Of a DNA stretch of 5,799 nucleotides, positions 1 through 4,680 are shown piece after piece. Location: contig JAISWV010000334.1 of assembly GCA_031270755.1 (NCBI GenBank), positions 1-5,799 on the forward strand, in the 5' to 3' direction. A model generated the notes under the pieces. That model saw only the letters and a list, made by a program, of their open reading frames with translations. It was not told the origin of the DNA and made no database searches. The translations under genes were made by a program, and so were the position numbers. The stretch comes from Synergistaceae bacterium. GTDB taxonomy: Bacteria; Synergistota; Synergistia; Synergistales; Aminobacteriaceae. How positions within the stretch are numbered: position 1 is the first letter of the stretch; each line of letters begins with the position of its first letter.

Positions 1-1
1 C

Positions 2-532
2 CGCAGAGGCCTGATCGAGGCCGAAACGACACCCGAAAAGATCGATCTTTTGCTTCGGCCCAAAAACAAAGAAATGCTGGAAGGGCTGGGCGTCTTCAAA
101 GGACAGGAGTTGGAGGTGCTCCACGAAATTCGCATGGATGCCTTCGAGCGCGCCCTCGAAATCGAGGTCTCCATTCTCTACGACATGCTGTGGGAAGGCA
201 TTCTTCCCGCTATTTCAAAACAGCTCATTCTGGAGAAAAAATCCTTCTCCGCCTTGGACGGCATCGAGTTCCCGGAGGGCGCTCCCTGGAAGCAGTACAT
301 CCGCGATTTGGGCTGCTTCAAAGCCGGACTCATCGCAGACGCGCAAAAGCTCTGGGCTTTGAAAGAAAAGCTGGGATCGTTGGGCGCTCGCGAAAGGGCC
401 GACCTTCTGGTGAAGGAAGCCGTTCCTCTGATGGACTCGATACGCAGTACCTGCGACGCCGCGGAACTGTTGATAGCCGGAGAGCTGTGGCCTTATCCGA
501 TATACCGCAACCTTTTGTCGCTTTCCGTGTGA
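2..532 (+). CDS. glnN: Type III glutamine synthetase, C-terminal part (5' truncated by window)
   Basis: This is the last 176 residues of a glutamine synthetase of the large type III (GlnN) class, a cytoplasmic enzyme that makes glutamine from glutamate, ammonia and ATP. The frame is open to the left edge, so the start and the catalytic core lie outside the window. TTG at 50 is an internal codon, not the start. What is visible is the helical C-terminal region special to type III enzymes: a conserved stretch FKGQELEVLHEIRMDAFERA, then IEVSILYDMLWEGILPAIS, and a closing motif ELWPYPIYRNLLSL that corresponds to the usual WP-x-P-x-Y-x-x-ML ending. Type III enzymes are around 700 residues, so roughly a quarter is seen. 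The TGA stop is followed 35 bases later by a strong hairpin, so the gene is probably the last of its transcript. The identification rests on recalled family motifs; class I enzymes lack this tail. Confidence 0.88.
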   Translation, partial: RRGLIEAETTPEKIDLLLRPKNKEMLEGLGVFKGQELEVLHEIRMDAFERALEIEVSILYDMLWEGILPAISKQLILEKKSFSALDGIEFPEGAPWKQYIRDLGCFKAGLIADAQKLWALKEKLGSLGARERADLLVKEAVPLMDSIRSTCDAAELLIAGELWPYPIYRNLLSLSV

Positions 533-567
533 TTTTGACGAAGAAGAAAGCGAAGGGTAAAAATTCA

Positions 568-603
568 GAAGGCGGCTGGGATGCTTATATCTCAGCCGCC
601 TTC
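568..603 (+). terminator. Strong hairpin after glutamine synthetase, terminator-like
   Basis: Arms GAAGGCGGCTG (568-578) and CAGCCGCCTTC (593-603) pair perfectly over 11 bp and extend inward by a G.T, G-C and A-T pair, leaving an 8-base loop (582-589). There is no T-run on the + side (GTATGTG follows), so for the glutamine synthetase transcript it may act as a 3'-end stabiliser or a Rho-assisted stop. Read on the - strand the hairpin is followed within four bases by TTTTT, a better intrinsic terminator in that direction. Confidence 0.55.
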
Positions 604-649
604 GTATGTGATGGAGTCGGTAAACGTTTAGACTCAGGGGGCGGAGCTC

Positions 650-911
650 ATGACTAACACCTGAGATACGGCAAACGCGGCGGAGACCAGCCCCTTGACC
701 ATATTCTCGACTGAACCATTTCGACGGGAAGATCAACTCTGCCCGCATTTCCATCACCGACCGCCGCAACCTGCGCTGTGTTTACTGTATGCCGGAGTCC
801 GGTGTAAAATCTCCGCGGGGCGAAAATATCTTGTCTTACGAGAACACCTGTAAATCTGCCGGGTTTTTGCCGCCCCTAGGAATTCGCAAGCTCCGGGTCA
901 CGGGCGGCGAC
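650..911 (+). pseudogene. moaA: Decayed moaA (GTP 3',8-cyclase) N-terminal remnant
   Basis: Frame 3 (codons from 699) reads HFDGKINSARISITDRRN, then LRCVYCMPESGV, ILSYEN and GIRKLRVTGGD, an unmistakable match in order and spacing to the N-terminus of MoaA, the radical-SAM enzyme that starts molybdopterin synthesis from GTP. It is broken in several ways. The first cysteine of the CX3CX2C [4Fe-4S] motif is arginine (CGC at 765-767, one transition from TGC). A stop lies just upstream in frame (TGA 696-698). The likely original start, ATG 650 behind a purine-rich GGGGGCGGAG, is in another frame and reaches TGA at 662. Only about 70 of roughly 320 residues remain, and the homology ends at TGGD near 909, where a different gene remnant begins in a different frame. 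An open stretch from ATG 789 exists but starts inside the cluster motif and is not a gene. The family assignment is firm; the exact left end is uncertain. Confidence 0.8.
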
Positions 912-1020
912 GCAGATTGGGAAAGAACGTCACCGACACTGCCAAATTTACGAACATGTCGGCGATTGCATCATACTCCGAGAGGGTATTCTCTCCGGAG
1001 TGTTGTCAGGGGGAGAACGT
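904..1020 (+). pseudogene. MOSC-domain protein C-terminal remnant
   Basis: Frame 1 from 907 reads ATQIGKERHRHCQIYEHVGD and then CIILREGILSGVLSGGERL. This follows the conserved end of small MOSC-domain proteins, typically (V)TQIGKECH-x-x-C-x-IY-x-x-VGDCIMPREGIF-x-x-VL-x-GG. MOSC domains handle sulfur or molybdenum-cofactor ligands and are often encoded beside moa/mog genes, which fits the adjoining moaA relic. The remnant has no start, and compared with the consensus I recall it shows C to R (928-930), M to I, P to L and F to L, each explicable by a single transition. The frame stays open beyond 1020, but from there the sequence is the antisense of the MATE gene, whose stop codon is at 1021-1023; the relic therefore probably lost its own end as well. 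The consensus is from memory, not from an alignment. Confidence 0.65.
975..1001 (-). terminator. Possible hairpin at 3' end of the MATE transcript
   Basis: ACTCCG/AGAG (975-984) pairs with CTCT, a one-base bulge (C995) and CGGAGT (996-1001), giving 10 pairs and a 6-base loop. It lies 20 bases beyond the MATE stop codon, where a terminator would be expected, but no T-run follows on the - strand (ATGATGC). It overlaps the MOSC remnant. Confidence 0.3.
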
Positions 1021-2415
1021 TTACGAAACGGCAAAGTCCTGCCGGATCTTTCTCATCATGTAGACGAAGCAAAACAGCGTCACGAAGCTGCTGATCAGGT
1101 AAGAAAAGGGTTGGAACCACCAAATGCCCCGTTCTCCCAGCCACCAGGCGAAGAAATGCGCCGCGGGGATGCGTGCGAAAATCGAGCGCGTCAACTGAGT
1201 CGCGGTGCCGAAAAAAGAGTAGCCCGTCGCCACGAAGGACGATCCCAAAACGAAGTGCATGACCACGATGGGGTAGACGAGCATGCTGATGCGAATGGAG
1301 CGGCTGGCTAGGTCCAGCACCCGCTCCGAGGGGTGGAAGAGCCCCAGGAACACGTGGGGGTAGATGAAGATGATCGTCCCGGTCACCGTCATGAGACTGC
1401 CCGCGATCCACGCGGCGGCTTTGATGCCCGCCATCATCCGAGGAAGATCCCGCCGGCCGTAGTTGAACGCCAAAAAGGGAGTCAGGGCCGAGCCCACCCC
1501 CATGGCGATGGTGAAGTAAAAATCCTCGACCCGGATACCCAGCATCCAGGCTGCGATGGCATGGTGGCCGAAGGTGGCCAGCACGCGGTTCACTCCGCCG
1601 AAGCCCAAGGCGATGCTCCCCGTGGCCAACGTTACGGGAAAACCTATGGCGGAGATGGACTTCCAGTAGCGGGTGAAAGCCCTGCGCAGGGGCAGGAGAA
1701 AAGGCAGGGAGATGTCCCGGTTGCGCTTCATCTTGCGGCGGATGTAGACCACGGCGAAGACACGCCCCACGAAGGTGGCGGCGGCGGCTCCCCCCACTCC
1801 CCAGCCGAAGGCGAAGATGAAGATGGGATCCAGGACCCCGTTGATCAGGTTGGCGATAGCCATGCAGACCAGGGGCGTCACCGTGTCCCCCTGACACCGG
1901 AAGACGCTGTTGGACACGAAGGTGTAGGTGATGAGCGGGGCCATCAAGGGCAGCCACATGTTGTAGGCGTAGCTCAGCCGGAGCATCTCCGTGTTCCCCA
2001 GTGCGCCGAGCTGGTTGAAGATCGCGGCCGAAATCCCCGGAAATAGCATGGGGACCGCGCAGGCGGAAAGAAGATAGCCCAACGCCAAGCCGGAGAACGC
2101 CACCTTTCGCGCGTTCGACAATCTGCCGCGGCCCATATTTTGCCCCACAAGGGCGGTCGTCCCTCCGCTCACGCCCTCGAGAAAAGCGAAAAGCGTGATG
2201 TTGACGGGAAAAGTCAAGGACACGGAGGCTGTGGGCAGCTCCCCCAGCCAAGAGATGAAAATCGTGTCCACCATGAAAAAAAGTGTGTTCAAAAGCATCA
2301 TGCTGACCGCGGGAATGGACATTTGCAGAAGCGTCATCCCCACCGACCCTTGGCCCAGGTCGGTGGGTTTCGAAAAACAACGTTTAAGATCCGTAAACTT
2401 GAAGTTCGTACTCAT
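1021..2415 (-). CDS. MATE family multidrug/sodium (or proton) antiporter
   Basis: A complete 464-residue integral membrane protein of the MATE efflux family, which exports cationic drugs or metabolites in exchange for Na+ or H+. The length matches the usual 440-480. Hydrophobic segments cover nearly the whole chain and two homologous halves can be followed: half one from about residue 25 (MTLLQMSIPAVSMMLLNTLF) through GQNMGRG (91-97) and NGVLDPIFIF (192-201), half two from about residue 255 through RVEDFYFTIAMGVGSALTP (295-313) and FNYGRRD (317-323). The N-x-x-x-DP motif, the GQN-x-G loop and the acidic residue in R-V-E-D-F are family hallmarks. The start is supported by GAGG (2423-2426) seven bases before ATG. 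The first 25 residues are a polar cytoplasmic lead. The gene is monocistronic and divergent from the DUF721 gene. Its stop abuts the MOSC remnant. The substrate cannot be told from sequence; NorM, DinF and MepA-type subgroups were not separated. Confidence 0.93.
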   Translation of the reverse strand: MSTNFKFTDLKRCFSKPTDLGQGSVGMTLLQMSIPAVSMMLLNTLFFMVDTIFISWLGELPTASVSLTFPVNITLFAFLEGVSGGTTALVGQNMGRGRLSNARKVAFSGLALGYLLSACAVPMLFPGISAAIFNQLGALGNTEMLRLSYAYNMWLPLMAPLITYTFVSNSVFRCQGDTVTPLVCMAIANLINGVLDPIFIFAFGWGVGGAAAATFVGRVFAVVYIRRKMKRNRDISLPFLLPLRRAFTRYWKSISAIGFPVTLATGSIALGFGGVNRVLATFGHHAIAAWMLGIRVEDFYFTIAMGVGSALTPFLAFNYGRRDLPRMMAGIKAAAWIAGSLMTVTGTIIFIYPHVFLGLFHPSERVLDLASRSIRISMLVYPIVVMHFVLGSSFVATGYSFFGTATQLTRSIFARIPAAHFFAWWLGERGIWWFQPFSYLISSFVTLFCFVYMMRKIRQDFAVS

Positions 2416-2439
2416 AAAAAAACCTCGTTTTTAAAGAAT

Positions 2440-2455
2440 TCTCTCATTAGAGAGA
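2440..2455 (-). promoter_or_regulatory. Dyad in the MATE gene leader
   Basis: TCTCTC, ATTA, GAGAGA forms a perfect 6-bp inverted repeat with a 4-base spacer. It lies between the putative -10 box (2470-2475) and the ribosome binding site (2423-2426), so in the 5' leader. It could be an operator for a repressor of the efflux gene or a small RNA hairpin; nothing here decides between them. Confidence 0.35.
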
Positions 2456-2469
2456 TTCACCAGCTTTTA

Positions 2470-2478
2470 ATCATAACA
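2470..2478 (-). promoter_or_regulatory. Extended -10 promoter candidate for the MATE gene
   Basis: On the - strand the bases read TGTTATGAT, i.e. TG-n-TATGAT, an extended -10 element with five of six matches to TATAAT. No convincing -35 box is found 16-18 bases upstream, as expected for extended -10 promoters. Transcription would start near 2463, giving a leader of about 48 bases. A second near-match, TATACT, lies about 10 bases further upstream. Confidence 0.4.
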
Positions 2479-2490
2479 CAAGCAGTATAC

Positions 2491-2532
2491 GAAAGAAGAG
2501 AGAGAAAACAGAGAGAAGGGCGGAGAAGGAGG
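2491..2532. repeat. 42-base polypurine tract
   Basis: Forty of 42 bases on the + strand are purines (exceptions C2509 and C2521), mostly GA-type repeats such as AAGAGAGAG and AGAGAGAAGGG. It sits between the MATE promoter candidate and the CAAT repeat. No gene covers it. Such tracts can adopt unusual structure or reflect replication slippage; no function is shown. Confidence 0.6.
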
Positions 2533-2540
2533 CACTTTTT

Positions 2541-2564
2541 CAATCAATCAATCAATCAATCAAT
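2541..2564. repeat. Tetranucleotide microsatellite (CAAT)x6
   Basis: Six perfect contiguous copies of CAAT, preceded by TTTTT and followed by TGACCC. It lies in the divergent intergenic region, 126 bases from the MATE start and 66 bases from the DUF721 start. The last copy overlaps a TTGACC box (2564-2569) that could be a -35 element for the + strand gene. The + frame leading into the DUF721 start is closed by TAA at 2606-2608, so slippage would act on transcription, not on reading frame. Confidence 0.9.
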
Positions 2565-2599
2565 TGACCCTTCCACATAGAATGCAAAATATGTAGTAT
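2564..2599 (+). promoter_or_regulatory. Weak promoter candidate for the DUF721 gene
   Basis: TTGACC at 2564-2569 matches five of six bases of a -35 box. Downstream AT-rich sequence offers only poor -10 boxes at correct distance: AAATAT after 17 bases, TATGTA after 20. TAGAAT at 2577-2582 is a better box but would need a -35 inside the CAAT repeat. A promoter is expected here since the gene upstream is divergent, but its exact position is not settled. Confidence 0.25.
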
Positions 2600-2629
2600 G
2601 AATGATAAGGTAGTGCGGGAGGTGGGGTC

Positions 2630-3127
2630 GTGGAAAGACGGAGGCCGGGAGGGCGCGTGGGGAAACTGCTGCCGGTGAATGCGTTGTTGGGACATGTCAT
2701 GCCGCCGGAGTACGAGCTTCGGGCGAAGTTGAGTCAAGCAGCGAAGGAATGGGTCGGCGTTATCGGGCTGCTTTTGGGTGAACAATCCGCGCCGGTGGAT
2801 ATCTTGGACGGCGAGCTGGTGGTGGTCGCGGAAACGCCTCTCGTAGCGAGCCGCCTGTCGATGATGGGCGGGAACATTGTCCGCGCTCTGAAGCAGAGAT
2901 GGCAAATGGACGTCGTGAAAGTGAAGGTTGTCGTCGGCCGCCTTCCTTTGAAAGGCACGAGGTTGCAAGGGTATACGCCGTCCTCCCCCCTCCCGGGAGC
3001 GAGGGAGGAGGACGCGAAAGAGCTCGCACGGGGCTACTTGGAAAAATCTCCCGACCTGCCCGAGGACATTGCCGCGTCTTTGGCCCGGCTTCAAGCCTTC
3101 TTCACGAAGCGCTTCGGAGAAAAATGA
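2630..3127 (+). CDS. DUF721 (DciA-like) protein
   Basis: A 165-residue soluble protein with a DUF721 domain at about residues 8-105. The pattern is clear: GKLLPVNALL near the N-terminus, W-V-G-V-I-G with a hydrophobic run (42-50), a P-V-D-I-L-D-G-E-L-V-V segment (55-65), then ETPLVASRLSMMGGNIVRAL and a closing V-x-K-V-K-V-V-V-G strand (about 94-103). DUF721 corresponds to DciA, the replicative helicase (DnaB) operator/loader of bacteria that lack DnaC or DnaI; DciA function is inferred here from the fold family alone. The C-terminal 60 residues are charged, ending in helices, with no recognised domain. The start is GTG, supported by GGGAGGT (2617-2623) six bases upstream; TAA at 2606 closes the frame above. 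It stands alone between a divergent MATE gene and the transporter operon. A 12-base perfect palindrome (3105-3116) lies near its 3' end. Confidence 0.8.
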   Translation: MERRRPGGRVGKLLPVNALLGHVMPPEYELRAKLSQAAKEWVGVIGLLLGEQSAPVDILDGELVVVAETPLVASRLSMMGGNIVRALKQRWQMDVVKVKVVVGRLPLKGTRLQGYTPSSPLPGAREEDAKELARGYLEKSPDLPEDIAASLARLQAFFTKRFGEK

Positions 3128-3128
3128 C

Positions 3129-3156
3129 GCTGCTTCAAGGCCCGCGGCTCTTTTTT
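3129..3156 (+). terminator. Weak terminator candidate after the DUF721 gene
   Basis: GCTGC (3129-3133) can pair with GCGGC (3144-3148) including one G.T pair, followed by TC and a run of six T (3151-3156). The stem is short and the loop 10 bases, so it is only a modest intrinsic terminator, but the position, directly after the stop, is right. Confidence 0.35.
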
Positions 3157-3206
3157 GTGCAAAATATCACTCGTCTGCCGCAGGCTCATAGATCGTTCCC
3201 CACATT

Positions 3207-3219
3207 GAGAGTGACTCTC
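3207..3219. promoter_or_regulatory. Perfect dyad upstream of the binding-protein promoter
   Basis: GAGAGT-G-ACTCTC is a perfect 6-bp inverted repeat around one central base, about 46 bases upstream of the -35 candidate. With a one-base spacer it would not form an RNA hairpin well, so a protein operator is the likelier reading. Unsupported by a second copy in the window. Confidence 0.25.
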
Positions 3220-3264
3220 GGCGACAATCGTCCAAATTATCCCGCCAAGGTCGCGCCCTTGCTG

Positions 3265-3293
3265 TTGACCTGCTATCCGGCATGAGTTAGTAT
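3265..3293 (+). promoter_or_regulatory. Promoter candidate for the DUF3798/ABC operon
   Basis: TTGACC (3265-3270, five of six matches) is followed after exactly 17 bases by TAGTAT (3288-3293, four of six); an overlapping TATAAA (3291-3296) matches better but at 20 bases. Transcription would begin near 3300, leaving a leader of about 80 bases that carries a GC-rich hairpin. Confidence 0.5.
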
Positions 3294-3333
3294 AAAAAGA
3301 TCGAGGTGTTTTATTCCTTTGTCGATGTATTAC

Positions 3334-3352
3334 CCCGCCGGACGCCGGCGGG
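3334..3352 (+). promoter_or_regulatory. GC-rich 5' UTR hairpin of the binding-protein gene
   Basis: CCCGCCGG and CCGGCGGG pair perfectly over 8 bp around an ACG loop. The hairpin ends 14 bases before the ribosome binding site (3367-3373) and 28 before the ATG. No T-run follows (CAAATTTC), so it is not an intrinsic terminator. It could protect the mRNA 5' end or take part in control of translation. Confidence 0.45.
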
Positions 3353-3380
3353 CAAATTTCAGGTCTGGGGAGGTCTTGCA

Positions 3381-4598
3381 ATGGTAAGAAAGTATCTGGT
3401 TCTGGCGGTTTTGCTTGCGGGAGTATTTGCGATGGGGGTAGTTTTGCCTGCCGAGTCGGCGGAACCTCTGAAAGAGGGGGAATTTCACATCGGCATCGTA
3501 ACGGGCACCGTTTCTCAGGCCGAGGACAACCTGAGAGGAGCGGAACGCTTGATCGAGGAGTACGGGAGCACGGCCGACGGCGGGATAATCACTCACATCA
3601 CCTATCCCGACCAGTTCATGTCGGAGATGGAAACCACCATCAGCCAGCTCGCCGGTCTCGCCGACGACCCGAAAATGAAGGTCGTCGTGGTGAACGAAGC
3701 GGTTCCGGGAACGACGGAAGGGTTCCGCCGCATCCGCGAGAGGCGCCCGGATATTCTTCTCCTGGCGGGGGAAGCCCACGAGGATCCCGGCGTCATCACG
3801 TCAGTGGCCGACCTGGCGGTCAATACCGACAATATCTCGCGCGGTTACACGATTCCTTTGGGCGCTCAGATGCTGGGCGCGAAGACCTTCGTCCACATTT
3901 CTTTCCCGCGCCACATGAGCTACGAAACCCTGGGCCGCCGCCGCGCCATTATGGAGGCGGTCTGTAAAGATCTGGGCATCAAGTTCGTCTTCGAGACGGC
4001 TCCCGACCCGACAACCGACGTGGGTGTGGCGGGGGCGCAGCAGTACATCCTGGAAAACGTGCCGGTCTGGCTCGAAAAGTACGGCAAAGACGCCTCTTTC
4101 TTCTGCACGAACAACGCCCACACCGAACCCCTGCTGAACCGCATCGCGGCCCTGGGCGGCAGCTTCGTGGAAGCCGACCTGCCTTCCCCGCTGATGGGCT
4201 ATCCCGGAGCGCTGGGAGTCGACTTCTCCAAGGAAAAAGGCGACTGGCCCGCGATCCTCAAGAAGCTGGAGCAGGCCGTCGCGGACGCGGGCGGAACGGG
4301 ACGCATGGGGACCTGGGCCTATTCTTACGGCTACACTCAGAGCGCGGCCTTGGGCGAATTCGGCAAACGTATCGTCGAAGGCAAGGCGAAGCTCGAGAGC
4401 ATCAAAGACTTGCTGGAGTGCTATGACAAATACACCCCCGGCGCCAAGTGGAACGCCAGCTACTACACCGACGCGGGCACGGGCGTGCGCAACCGGAAGT
4501 TCGGATTGGTCTATCAGGACACCTACGTTTTCGGCAAAGGGTACTTGGGCCTGACCTCCGCGGAGGTTCCCGAGAAATATTACAGCATCGGCAAATAA
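3381..4598 (+). CDS. DUF3798 family periplasmic solute-binding protein of an ABC importer
   Basis: A 405-residue exported protein. Residues 1-27 form a signal peptide: MVRK, a hydrophobic core (YLVLAVLLAGVFAMGVVL), then PAESA with likely cleavage before E28. There is no lipobox cysteine, so it should be free in the periplasm. The mature chain opens with FHIGIVTGTVSQAEDNLRGA, the first strand-helix of a type I periplasmic binding-protein fold, and continues with alternating strands such as KVVVVNEAVPGT, DILLLAGEA and IKFVFETAPD. I recognise it as DUF3798 (PF12683), a family without assigned ligand. The ATG is backed by GGGGAGGT (3367-3373) seven bases upstream; the upstream in-frame GTG at 3306 has no ribosome site and would bury the signal peptide. 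The next gene encodes a sugar-type ABC ATPase after 82 bases containing a terminator, which supports a role in uptake. The ligand (sugar, nucleoside or other small molecule) cannot be deduced. Confidence 0.85.
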   Translation: MVRKYLVLAVLLAGVFAMGVVLPAESAEPLKEGEFHIGIVTGTVSQAEDNLRGAERLIEEYGSTADGGIITHITYPDQFMSEMETTISQLAGLADDPKMKVVVVNEAVPGTTEGFRRIRERRPDILLLAGEAHEDPGVITSVADLAVNTDNISRGYTIPLGAQMLGAKTFVHISFPRHMSYETLGRRRAIMEAVCKDLGIKFVFETAPDPTTDVGVAGAQQYILENVPVWLEKYGKDASFFCTNNAHTEPLLNRIAALGGSFVEADLPSPLMGYPGALGVDFSKEKGDWPAILKKLEQAVADAGGTGRMGTWAYSYGYTQSAALGEFGKRIVEGKAKLESIKDLLECYDKYTPGAKWNASYYTDAGTGVRNRKFGLVYQDTYVFGKGYLGLTSAEVPEKYYSIGK

Positions 4599-4623
4599 CC
4601 TGCTGCACGAACGACGCCCGCAC

Positions 4624-4650
4624 GGAGAGGGACGCCCCCTCTCCTTTTTT
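4624..4650 (+). terminator. Intrinsic terminator between binding protein and ATPase genes
   Basis: GGAGAGGG (4624-4631) pairs perfectly with CCCTCTCC (4637-4644) around a 5-base loop and is directly followed by six T (4645-4650). It lies 25 bases after the binding-protein stop and 30 before the ATPase start. I find no clear new promoter in those 30 bases, so it is probably leaky, giving more binding protein than ATPase and permease. Confidence 0.85.
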
Positions 4651-4667
4651 CATAACAATTCATATAA

Positions 4668-4674
4668 GAGGTGA
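4668..4674 (+). promoter_or_regulatory. Ribosome binding site fixing the TTG start of the ATPase
   Basis: GAGGTGA ends six bases before TTG at 4681. In that frame TGA at 4675-4677 stops any longer reading, and no ATG or GTG occurs before the conserved P-loop region, so TTG is the only sensible start. ATG 4674 is in another frame and closes after four codons. Confidence 0.7.
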
Positions 4675-4680
4675 TGACGT

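Noticed and set aside
789..1094. 101-codon + strand open frame starting at ATG 789
   Set aside because: Its ATG is the methionine of the CVYCMP motif inside the moaA relic; after about 910 it runs out of homology, so it is not a gene.
971..2380. A 469-codon open frame on the - strand, slightly longer than the MATE protein
   Set aside because: It overlaps the MATE gene in another frame and encodes a His/Arg/Gly-rich chain without domains; the MATE frame has clear transmembrane segments, motifs and a ribosome binding site.
2541..2564. CAAT repeats as part of a CRISPR or transposon end
   Set aside because: Contiguous 4-base units without spacers or inverted termini are a simple microsatellite.
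2140..2580. + strand open frame crossing the CAAT repeat
   Set aside because: It is mostly antisense to the MATE gene, low complexity at its end, and has no ribosome site; the repeat is therefore not treated as coding.
3124..3285. 53-codon frame whose ATG overlaps the DUF721 stop (ATGA)
   Set aside because: The overlap looks like translational coupling, but the peptide resembles nothing, its start is followed by a terminator-like structure, and it runs into the promoter candidate of the next gene. Kept only as a remote possibility.
3306..3380. GTG 3306 as start of the binding protein
   Set aside because: No ribosome site precedes it, it lies only a few bases after the predicted transcription start, and it would place 25 residues before a standard signal peptide; ATG 3381 has a strong site.
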